The notes beneath the pieces were generated by a model. That model was not told where the DNA came from. It worked only from the letters and a program-made list of their open reading frames with translations, and ran no database searches. Shown piece after piece: positions 32,105 to 40,533 of a stretch of 64,000 nucleotides of DNA (positions are counted from its first letter, which is position 1; the number at the start of each line of letters is the position of its first letter). This DNA comes from Pontiella desulfatans (GTDB lineage: Bacteria > Verrucomicrobiota > Kiritimatiellia > Kiritimatiellales > Pontiellaceae), in the NCBI RefSeq assembly GCF_900890425.1, contig NZ_CAAHFG010000001.1, positions 2,728,001 through 2,792,000 of the forward strand. The letters run 5' to 3'. The translations under genes were made by a program, and so were the position numbers.

Positions 32105-35100
32105 ATGATACATAGAACCCAAACAAGTACTCGGTCGCTGATCTACATACTTTTGTCCGTGATATTAAGTGCTTTTACACCCTCTTCATTGGGCGCTGCG
32201 GATTCGCTGGACGAGATGTTTATCAACCCACCTCAGATTGCCAAACCGCAGGTATGGTGGCATTGGATGTACGGAAATGTGACCAAAGAAGGGATCACTA
32301 AGGACCTGGAGCAGATGCAGGATATTGGCATCGGTGGCGTAACTCAATTCCATAATGCGTGGACCGAAGGCGGAAAGGGAACACGTGCAACTCCGCGCGG
32401 TCCGGTCCGTTTTATGAGTCCGGAATACCGGGAATTGGTAAGCTATGCGCTCAAAGAATGCGAGCGCCTGGATATGACCATGGGGCTTCAAATCTGTGAT
32501 GGATTCAGCCAGACCGGAGGTCCATGGATCACCCCGAATACGGGCATGAGGGAGCTTCGATGCAAGAAACTTCCTGTAAAAGGTGGAAAGACACTAAGCT
32601 ATACAGTACCCGATAACACGGTGTTGATTCTTGCTTATCCGGGAACGATTGAAACTCCCCAAGGTGAAGAAGCGGTTAACAGTCCCATGATCAAGCCCAG
32701 AAATCCGTACCTCAAGAAAAATGAAGGAGAGGCTGGGACGGCGATTGAAAGCAATAAGTTCATCAATTTGATGGCTCAGCTGCAAGCAGACGGGACCTTG
32801 ACATGGGATACACCAAAAGGGGATTGGGTTGTATTGGTTTTCCATCATGTGCTTAACCCGGCAGTCAATCACCCCGCTTCACCAGAGGGGCGTGGGTTGG
32901 AGTGTAGCAAGCTGAATAGCGATGCCGTCGATCTGGTTTATGACAAAGTTGTCGGGCCGTTGATTGAAGATGCCGGTGATTTGGCAGGGAAGACCCTGAA
33001 ACATGTTCTGATCGACAGTTGGGAATGTAAGTATCAATCGTGGTCAAAGGAGTTTGCAGAAGAATTTAAAAAGCGCAGGGGCTATGATCCGGCTCCTTAT
33101 CTACCTGCATTGGCTAAAATTCCGGTGAACAGTGTGGAGGAATCGAACCGTTTCCTTTGCGATTTCCGGATGACTCTGGATGACCTGCTGGCAGAAGAAT
33201 ATTATGGTCATGTTCGTGATCGTTTGCATGAAAAAGGTATGCAATTGCATGCGGAAGTTCTCTACGGTTGGGACCAGATGTTCGGAAACTCGATTCGCCA
33301 ATACGGCATATGCGACGTGCCCATGAATGAGATCTGGATGAGACGAAATATTTTGCGCGAACGCGCATTTACTGGCTATGCCGCAACTGCCGGACACGTG
33401 TATGGAAAATCCATTATCAAAGACGAGTCCTTCACGGTGGGGGGAGCAATGGGAGACTTTTCCTATGTGCCGGAAGATTTAAAAAGCACAGCTGATTTTC
33501 TTCTGTGCAGAGGAACAACTAAATTTGTGCTTCATACCTCGACGCATCAACCCTATGACGAGAAGCCAGGATGGACCCATGGATGGAACGGCGTAAACTT
33601 TCATCGCGGCAATACCTGGTGGCCTTATGCCGACGGATTTGTAAATTATCTTGGCCGGACTTCCTATATGCTTCAGCAGGGCTTATTTGTGGCCGATGTC
33701 TGCCGCTATGTGGGACACGAAGATACATTCAGCAAAATGTTCGGAGAAATGTCCCTTGAAAACCTGCCGGAAGGCTACCGGGCCGACCATTGCGATAATA
33801 CCGTGCTGTTGGAGCGGATGGATGTAAAGGATGGTCGGATTGTGTTGCCGGATGGAATGTCCTATGCCGTTCTACTGTTGGCCGACAAAAAGACCATGTC
33901 TCCGGAAGTTCTTCAAAGGTTAACCCGGTTGGTAGAGAAAGGGGCGACCGTAATCGGGCCCAAACCGGAAACCGCGCCAGGGTTAACGGACTATCCGCAA
34001 TGTGATGAGACGGTGCGTAAGTTGGCGGACAGGCTTTGGGGCCCATGTGATGGCAAGACGATTACGGAATCCAGGTTCGGCAAGGGCCGCGTTGTCTGGG
34101 GCAAGCCACTTCCTGAGTTATTAAAAGAAATGAAGCTGCAAGCGGATTTTTCCTATACGACAAAGTCAAATAAGAGGATCAACTTTATTCATCGCACACT
34201 ACCGGATGCAGAGATCTACTTTATTGCGACAGCCGGCAAGGGCTGCATGGTGGATTGTTCATTTCGCGTAACGGGAAAACAGCCGGAATTGTTTGACCCA
34301 CTGACCGGAGAGGTCAGCGACATTGCCGTATATGACGACCAGGACGGACGCATTCGCATCCCGATTCAGCTTGAAGCCCAGGGTTCCAAAATAATTGTCT
34401 TCAGGAAAAACGCCAAGGACTCTGTCGTAGAGATCAAGCATGACGGTGTCATCGTGTTTGCGCCAGACAAACGGTTAAGTAAAGACTTTGCTTCCCTGCC
34501 GGCCACATTCAAGCTTACATCCGACGGCTCCATCGCCGTAATTCAACAGTCTGACTGCGGTGCGTTGGAATGGAAAACGGCTGCCGGCAGGAAAGGGAAA
34601 CTCCCGCAGGCGCGCCTTCCGAAATCGCTAACTCTTTCCGGACCATGGAACGTTCGGTTTGAAGAAGGGCGTGGTGCACCAGCTGAGATAACATTAGATA
34701 AACTGGCATCGTGGTCCGAGCATACGGATAGTGGCGTCAGGTATTTCAGTGGCGAGGGAACCTACAGAAAGGCCTTCACCTTGCAAAATGATTTTCTAAA
34801 GAACACACGTATCTCACTTGATCTCGGAGATGTTAAAGGCTTGGCCGAGGTGCTGGTAAATGGGGAATCTGCCGGGACGCTCTGGCGCTCGCCTTTTGTC
34901 ATCGATATCACAATGCTTGTTCAGGCAGGAAAGAACGATCTCTCCATCAAAGTAGTCAATACATGGGTCAACCGACTGATAGGCGACAAAAACGTTCCGA
35001 AAGACGAACGGATCGGCCAAATAGTTCCTACCGACCCAACGTGGTACAAGGCAACGTCCCCACTGCATCCATCAGGGCTGCTGGGGCCGATTTACATACG

Positions 35101-35146
35101 TGCTTCTCAGGAATATATCCTGCCTCAGAAGTTGAGAAACCAGTAA
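32105..35146 (+). CDS. GH106-type alpha-L-rhamnosidase, secreted
   Basis: A 1,013-residue enzyme with an N-terminal signal peptide (hydrophobic to about residue 31, cleavage near LGAADS). PPQIAKPQVWWHWMYGNVTK and LEQMQDIGIGGVTQFHN are typical of the start of GH106 catalytic domains. A beta-sandwich C-terminal half follows (DLGDVKGLAEVLVNGESAG, LWRSPFVIDIT), the usual galactose-binding-like module. It should release terminal L-rhamnose from pectin- or ulvan-like glycans. Ribosome site AAGGAATAAGGAA. It starts a plus-strand polysaccharide block together with a GH78 enzyme. Confidence 0.85.
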   Translation: MIHRTQTSTRSLIYILLSVILSAFTPSSLGAADSLDEMFINPPQIAKPQVWWHWMYGNVTKEGITKDLEQMQDIGIGGVTQFHNAWTEGGKGTRATPRGPVRFMSPEYRELVSYALKECERLDMTMGLQICDGFSQTGGPWITPNTGMRELRCKKLPVKGGKTLSYTVPDNTVLILAYPGTIETPQGEEAVNSPMIKPRNPYLKKNEGEAGTAIESNKFINLMAQLQADGTLTWDTPKGDWVVLVFHHVLNPAVNHPASPEGRGLECSKLNSDAVDLVYDKVVGPLIEDAGDLAGKTLKHVLIDSWECKYQSWSKEFAEEFKKRRGYDPAPYLPALAKIPVNSVEESNRFLCDFRMTLDDLLAEEYYGHVRDRLHEKGMQLHAEVLYGWDQMFGNSIRQYGICDVPMNEIWMRRNILRERAFTGYAATAGHVYGKSIIKDESFTVGGAMGDFSYVPEDLKSTADFLLCRGTTKFVLHTSTHQPYDEKPGWTHGWNGVNFHRGNTWWPYADGFVNYLGRTSYMLQQGLFVADVCRYVGHEDTFSKMFGEMSLENLPEGYRADHCDNTVLLERMDVKDGRIVLPDGMSYAVLLLADKKTMSPEVLQRLTRLVEKGATVIGPKPETAPGLTDYPQCDETVRKLADRLWGPCDGKTITESRFGKGRVVWGKPLPELLKEMKLQADFSYTTKSNKRINFIHRTLPDAEIYFIATAGKGCMVDCSFRVTGKQPELFDPLTGEVSDIAVYDDQDGRIRIPIQLEAQGSKIIVFRKNAKDSVVEIKHDGVIVFAPDKRLSKDFASLPATFKLTSDGSIAVIQQSDCGALEWKTAAGRKGKLPQARLPKSLTLSGPWNVRFEEGRGAPAEITLDKLASWSEHTDSGVRYFSGEGTYRKAFTLQNDFLKNTRISLDLGDVKGLAEVLVNGESAGTLWRSPFVIDITMLVQAGKNDLSIKVVNTWVNRLIGDKNVPKDERIGQIVPTDPTWYKATSPLHPSGLLGPIYIRASQEYILPQKLRNQ

Positions 35147-35294
35147 GATTCTAATCGTTCGCCGTCATGATAGAACCCGAAGTGATTGCAGAACAAACCA
35201 AGAAAGGAAAACGAAATTATTTTGAGAAGCCTAGTTGTATGTGCGGCGGTAAACCGCGCGCGTGACCACTGACGTTCGGCATTGAAGGAAGACT

Positions 35295-38057
35295 ATGACA
35301 TTTAGGGTTACCAGAAGTATGAGACAACTCCACAACAGCTCTCGAAAAAGCGGCCAGACCGGCATCTCTACAGGTGTTCTTATGGCGTTCATGCTCTCGC
35401 TTGTAATAACATTCCCCGCGATGGCAGTGGATCTCACTGATTTGGGCGGTTTCGCTGTCTCAGACCTTCGCTGCGAGGACCTCGTAGATCCGATAGGAAT
35501 TGATATCCTTAAGCCGCGACTCTCATGGCGGATGCTGTCCGGAGAGAACGGCGCAACGCAGTCAGCGTACCATGTGCTTGTTGCGACTTCCCCCGGGCTT
35601 CTCAAGGAGGGTTCTGCAGATCTCTGGGATTCGGGAAAAGTGAACACCAACCAGAGCCAACACATCATGTATGCCGGCAAAAACCTTTCACGCGGAATTC
35701 CGCATTACTGGACGGTGCGCATATGGAACGAAAAGGGAGATGTTTCTTCATGGGGCAACTCCGCCGTCTGGACACTCTTCAATATGACATCCAATAAGGA
35801 TTGGCAGGCTAAGTGGATCACTGATGGAAGTAGTTCTCCCTGGTTGCGTCATTCGGCAGAACTTACGGTCCCTCCGGAGAGGGCGTATATCTATGTCAAT
35901 GCCCTCGGGTACTTCCAACTTTTCATCAATGGCAAAAGAGTGGGAAACGATGAGTTTGCGCCGCATGTGGGCCAATATAACAAGCGCACTTTTTGCATTA
36001 CTTATGACGTGACAAAATATCTAAAGCAGGGCGGCAACGCCATCGGTTTCTGGATGGGGAGCGGCTGGAACCAGGGTGGTGCGGGCCTGAAAACAGCCCC
36101 TTCTGTACGGGCGCAGCTTGAGATGGCAGATGCGAACAGGGAAATAACGACACTCATTACCGATGAGACCTGGCGAGCAAAAGCCAGCTCCCTGGCCTAT
36201 CGGGGCAAGTGGAAAACGAATAATTACGGCGGCGAAGTACATACCGCCTCCCAGGACCAACCCGACTGGGCTAATTCCGATTTTGATGATAGCGCCTGGC
36301 CCAGGGCCAAACTGGCCAAGGTTGCTGATACCCCGGTTTCCTCGGAGATGCTCCAGCGCAATCGTGTTATTGAAACGATCACTCCCGTGAAGGTGACAAA
36401 TCTGACAAACACAACGTGGCTTGTCGATATGGGCAAAGCTATGACCGGCACTTTTGAGATCACCTTTCCCAAGGCTGCCAAGGGGCACAAGGTGTCGATG
36501 CAGTTTGGCGATTCATACACCCCGGACAAGAATGGAGGTATCTCCAAGCTCAATAGTTTCAGACAGGCAAGCGAGTACATCTGTAGGGGTAACGGTGTCG
36601 AAATGTTTAAGAACCGTTTCAATTATGCCAGTTGTCGATACATCCTGATCCGAAACGCCCCCGAGGGAAGACTCACTACTGAGGACATTAAAGGATACTT
36701 CATTACAACGGATTTACCTAAGGCAAGCACCTTCAACTGTTCCGATGAGACTCTCAATGGGATCTATACGATGGTGGATCATACCCTGCGATGTCTTATG
36801 CTTGGTGGCTATCAGGTGGATTGCCACTCCCGTGAACGTAATGGCTACGGTGGCGATGGTCAGTCTTCTTTGGACACTACCCTCTGTTTTCTTCGATCTG
36901 ATGCATTTTACCGTAAGTGGACCAGAGACTGGCTTGATGGCCAACGCAACGACGGCGGGTTCACCTATACATCGCCTGCTTCCGGACATGGTGGCGGACC
37001 CTTCTGGTGCGGGTTCCTCACGGCAGCGACCCTGAAGCACTACCATCACTACGGTGACATTTCTCTGGTAAGACGCAATTATCCAGCGATCAAAAAATGG
37101 TTCGAACTGGCACAGAGCAAAACGGTCAATGACCTGCAACAAAAGTTCTGCGGCGGCTGGTATCTTGGCGACTGGGCCTCGCCAAAGGGAGTCGATGACA
37201 AAGGAAACGCCGAGGTCTTCATCCATGCCTATATGTCCTACGCCCTGGAGCAGGCGGCCAAGTTGGCTGATGCCCTGGGAGAGATCGCTGATGCCAGGAT
37301 GTTTCGAGAGAGGGCCGCTGCCCGGAATGTTGCGACACACAGCAAGTTTTTTGATCCAAAGGGCAGGAAATACGGCAGTGGTGATCAGGTGACCTATGTC
37401 ATACCCCTGATGGCGGGAGTTGTTCCAGATGAGTTGCACGATGAAGTTTTTGACGGTTTTGAAGAAACCCTGATCGAGAAGAATAAAGGGCATCTCTCCA
37501 CTGGACTTTCGGGTACTTACATGATGATTCAGTATCTGCAGAGCATAGACCGGGATGATCTTATCTATAGTTTTTCCTCAAAGAGAACCTACCCGTCCTG
37601 GGGCTATATGATCGAAAATGGTGCGACTGCAACCTGGGAGTATTGGGATGGTAAATTATCCCGGATTCACAACTGTTACAATAACATTGGATCCTGGTTT
37701 ATCGAAGGGCTCGCAGGCATCCGTCCCGACCCTAAAAAGCCAGGATTTCAAAACGCCATCATCAAGCCTGCTTTCATTAAACAACTCAGATATGTCAATG
37801 GCAGTCACGACTCGGTCTATGGTCGGATTGAGAGCAACTGGAAGCGCCAGGGCGATGCCATTATCATGACGGTGAAGATTCCCGCCAACTCGACGGCGAC
37901 CGTCTACGTACCTGCCGGTTCAGTCGACGATGTCACCGTGAACGGGCTGGCTATCAAGAAAGCTGAACATGTGACATTCAGGAGAATGGAAAGAAATAGA
38001 GCCGTCATAAAGGTTGGCGCAGGTAGCTATGAGTTTTTGTGCAGACAACTTCAATAA
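35295..38057 (+). CDS. GH78 alpha-L-rhamnosidase, secreted
   Basis: A 920-residue enzyme with a long leader containing a hydrophobic signal (LMAFMLSLVITFPAMA). Domains in order: N-terminal Ig-like (FAVSDLRCED, PRLSWRM); carbohydrate-binding beta-sandwich (ALGYFQLFINGKRVG); (alpha/alpha)6 barrel, with the acid region DCHSRERNGYGGDGQ and the conserved NGATATWEYWDG; C-terminal beta domain. Both catalytic regions are intact. With the upstream GH106 it suggests a rhamnose-rich substrate. Start supported by GAAGGA. Confidence 0.92.
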   Translation: MTFRVTRSMRQLHNSSRKSGQTGISTGVLMAFMLSLVITFPAMAVDLTDLGGFAVSDLRCEDLVDPIGIDILKPRLSWRMLSGENGATQSAYHVLVATSPGLLKEGSADLWDSGKVNTNQSQHIMYAGKNLSRGIPHYWTVRIWNEKGDVSSWGNSAVWTLFNMTSNKDWQAKWITDGSSSPWLRHSAELTVPPERAYIYVNALGYFQLFINGKRVGNDEFAPHVGQYNKRTFCITYDVTKYLKQGGNAIGFWMGSGWNQGGAGLKTAPSVRAQLEMADANREITTLITDETWRAKASSLAYRGKWKTNNYGGEVHTASQDQPDWANSDFDDSAWPRAKLAKVADTPVSSEMLQRNRVIETITPVKVTNLTNTTWLVDMGKAMTGTFEITFPKAAKGHKVSMQFGDSYTPDKNGGISKLNSFRQASEYICRGNGVEMFKNRFNYASCRYILIRNAPEGRLTTEDIKGYFITTDLPKASTFNCSDETLNGIYTMVDHTLRCLMLGGYQVDCHSRERNGYGGDGQSSLDTTLCFLRSDAFYRKWTRDWLDGQRNDGGFTYTSPASGHGGGPFWCGFLTAATLKHYHHYGDISLVRRNYPAIKKWFELAQSKTVNDLQQKFCGGWYLGDWASPKGVDDKGNAEVFIHAYMSYALEQAAKLADALGEIADARMFRERAAARNVATHSKFFDPKGRKYGSGDQVTYVIPLMAGVVPDELHDEVFDGFEETLIEKNKGHLSTGLSGTYMMIQYLQSIDRDDLIYSFSSKRTYPSWGYMIENGATATWEYWDGKLSRIHNCYNNIGSWFIEGLAGIRPDPKKPGFQNAIIKPAFIKQLRYVNGSHDSVYGRIESNWKRQGDAIIMTVKIPANSTATVYVPAGSVDDVTVNGLAIKKAEHVTFRRMERNRAVIKVGAGSYEFLCRQLQ

Positions 38058-38201
38058 AGTTGCAGAACAAGGCAATCGAGGGTATTTGCACTAACGCGCA
38101 AAACCCTCATTGCAAGCGTTCATATGGCTGAAGTACTGGCAACAGGGCAAACGACCGAGGCGGAACCAACTTCAGCCATAAGGTCTAGCCTGGAGATGTA
38201 A

Positions 38202-39446
38202 ATGATGCACTACTTGAAATTTACTTTTGTAACGACGGCGATTCTGTTGGTGGTGGCTTCTACGATTGCTGCGGCCGAACCAGCGGATACCAACTATGAT
38301 GAAAAGAAGGTTCCACCGTACGAACTCCCCAAACTCCTGATTGACAAAGCGGGTCAGTCAGTCGGACGAAGCGAATGGGATTCGCATCGACGAGCGGAGA
38401 TCCTTCATCTCTTTGAGGAATCGGTATATGGCAAGACGCCCAAGCGACAACTGAGCGTACGGTACGAAGTGATTGATTCGGACGCCAATGCCTTCAATGG
38501 CCGCGCAACACGTCAACAGATTGCTGCATTCTTTGGTGAAAAACAGTATCGAATCGACATTCTGTTATACATTCCCAACAAGACAAAGGGCCCGGTTCCC
38601 GCCTTCCTCGGCATGAATTTCTACGGCAACCATACTATCCATTCCGACCCAAAGATAATCCAGCGAGGGAAGAAAAAGGCCCGAGGTTCGTTTTCAAAAC
38701 GCTGGCAGGCCGAGTTGATTATCGATCACGGATACGCACTTGCGACTATCCATAGGGATCAGGTCGATCCCGACAACTATCGAAATGGTTTTACTGACGG
38801 CATTCATCCTCTGTTCTATGCCAACGGTCAAAAGAAACCCAAACCGGATGAGTGGGGTTCAATCGGAGCTTGGGCCTGGAGCTTGTCACGCGTTCTCGAC
38901 TATTTGGAAACAAACAAACAGGTTAATGCATCACACGTGGCGGTGATCGGACATTCACGACTCGGAAAAACGGCGCTTTGGGCTGGAGCGCAGGACCCCC
39001 GATTCGCCATGGTGATCAGCAACAATTCAGGCTGTGGCGGAGCGGCTCTCTACCGGCGTTGTTACGGTGAACGAATTCACCACATGTTCAAACCGCTTGG
39101 CTATTGGTTTTGTACCAATCATCGACAGTACCAAAAGAAAGAACACGAACTGCCGGTGGATCAGCACATGTTGTTGGCACTTATTGCGCCTCGGCCACTT
39201 TACGTTGCCAGTGCCACGGCCGATCGTTGGGCTGATCCCAAGGGCGAGTTTCTTGCTGCGAAACATGCTAGTCCGGTCTATGATCTTTTTGATACGTCTA
39301 GCCTGTCAGGGCACGAGATGCCCAAGCCCGACCAACCGATTCACAGCACGATTGGCTATCACCTCAGAACTGGAAAGCACGACATGACCGCCTATGACTG
39401 GCGCCAATACATAAAGTTTGCAAACCGCTTTCTGAAACAAGAATGA
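38202..39446 (+). CDS. CE15-like glucuronoyl esterase / acetyl esterase
   Basis: A 414-residue alpha/beta hydrolase with a signal peptide (to about AAAEP). The nucleophile motif is GHSRLGKTALWAG, as in CE15 4-O-methyl-glucuronoyl methylesterases. Supporting segments are GSIGAWAWSLSRVLDYLE before it, SNNSGCGGAALYRRCYGERI after it, and GKHDMTAYDWRQYI with the catalytic His. It would remove ester-linked groups so the rhamnosidases can act. Other CE-like esterases cannot be excluded. Confidence 0.85.
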   Translation: MMHYLKFTFVTTAILLVVASTIAAAEPADTNYDEKKVPPYELPKLLIDKAGQSVGRSEWDSHRRAEILHLFEESVYGKTPKRQLSVRYEVIDSDANAFNGRATRQQIAAFFGEKQYRIDILLYIPNKTKGPVPAFLGMNFYGNHTIHSDPKIIQRGKKKARGSFSKRWQAELIIDHGYALATIHRDQVDPDNYRNGFTDGIHPLFYANGQKKPKPDEWGSIGAWAWSLSRVLDYLETNKQVNASHVAVIGHSRLGKTALWAGAQDPRFAMVISNNSGCGGAALYRRCYGERIHHMFKPLGYWFCTNHRQYQKKEHELPVDQHMLLALIAPRPLYVASATADRWADPKGEFLAAKHASPVYDLFDTSSLSGHEMPKPDQPIHSTIGYHLRTGKHDMTAYDWRQYIKFANRFLKQE

Positions 39447-39454
39447 CGTGCTCC

Positions 39455-39674
39455 TACCCCACTAAAACAAAAGATCCTGGGGTGCGCGGCGTCATGGATT
39501 TAGGTGACATGACATAGACGCCGTCCTCTTGTTACTCTTATTTTTTAAGGATGCGCCACAATCAACGCATCAACAAGCAGTCGGGCAAAGCCCGGCACAC
39601 AACAATAGGATCGAGGCTATTTTGACAACGCCCAATTTTAAGGCGAATTAATTTGCAAAAAGCCTCATCCAGAC
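39455..39674 (+). repeat. 217-bp interspersed repeat, copy B
   Basis: Second copy of the repeat at 31869-32084, in the same orientation, nine bases after the esterase stop. Differences cluster in the 39528-39560 spacer; the last 100 bp are nearly identical. Confidence 0.8.
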
Positions 39675-39907
39675 CGATCGACTTAAGGATAAAACAAGTA
39701 TGACTGATTTTGCGCAACTACATAGAGATGTGGTATTCAACAGGTCTGGTGGTCAGATCATCTGGGAACCACGATAACCATCTCTACGAAGACTACAGTC
39801 CGCTGAAACGTATGCGCAGATGAACGATGCAACGGTCCAATGGAAGGACGAAATAAACTTTTTTATCCAAATGAATTTATTGGGGTCATACCAACCGGAG
39901 AATAATT
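39675..39907 (+). pseudogene. Gene remnant between repeat B and DUF1080 gene
   Basis: An ATG at 39700 opens 25 codons (MTDFAQLHRDVVFNRSGGQI) and resembles the start of a larger cytoplasmic protein. A second frame just after reads HDNHLYEDYSPLKRM to a stop, like a sulfatase end. Neither is a whole gene. The rest is non-coding with the GGAG site of the next gene at its end. Confidence 0.3.
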
Positions 39908-40531
39908 ATGAAATGTGTACTAGGAATACTGTTGCTGAGCGCTTCACTAACATATGCCGGAGACTGGAACCCCCTTTTTGACGGTTCATCCCTGAACGGT
40001 TGGAAAGCTAGCGAAACTCCGGGGTGCTTCAGCATCGTCGATGGCAATACCCTGCAGGTTAAAGGCGGTCGCTCCCACCTTTTCTGGATAGGAACCGATT
40101 CCATCCCCGGCGAATTCACCGATTTCGAGTTCAGTGCGAAGGTCAAAACCACGCCCGGCGCCAATGGAGGCGTATTCTTCCACACGGAATACCAGGAAAC
40201 AGGCTGGCCAACCCACGGCTATGAAGCCCAGGTGAATTCAACCCACAAGGACAAGCGCAAGACCGGCAGCATCTATGCGGTCCAAGACGTCCTGAACGAT
40301 GCGCCGTCCAAAGACGGCGAATGGTTCGATTTTCTAATCCGCGTTAAGGGCAAAACTATTACCATTTCAGTTGATGGAAAAGTCGTTAACGAATTCACTG
40401 AACCGGCCGACGTCCAACCCTTGGAAAAATTTAAAGATCGCAGACTCAGCTCCGGCACCTTTGCGCTTCAGGGCCACGACCCGAAAAGTATCACCTACTA
40501 CCAGGACATCAAGGTCCGCACCCTGAAATAG
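39908..40531 (+). CDS. DUF1080 (3-keto-disaccharide hydrolase) family protein
   Basis: A 207-residue secreted beta-jelly-roll protein with a short signal peptide (to about LTYAGD). Family landmarks are WNPLFDGSSLNGWKASE, a FEFSAKVKTTPGANGGVFFH strand pair, and GTFALQGHDPKSITYYQDIK at the end. The family, abundant in Planctomycetes and Verrucomicrobia, binds or cleaves sugars, including 3-keto-glycosides. A Gfo/Idh oxidoreductase encoded later in the window could supply or use 3-keto sugars. The next gene follows after two bases. Confidence 0.88.
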   Translation: MKCVLGILLLSASLTYAGDWNPLFDGSSLNGWKASETPGCFSIVDGNTLQVKGGRSHLFWIGTDSIPGEFTDFEFSAKVKTTPGANGGVFFHTEYQETGWPTHGYEAQVNSTHKDKRKTGSIYAVQDVLNDAPSKDGEWFDFLIRVKGKTITISVDGKVVNEFTEPADVQPLEKFKDRRLSSGTFALQGHDPKSITYYQDIKVRTLK

Positions 40532-40533
40532 AT

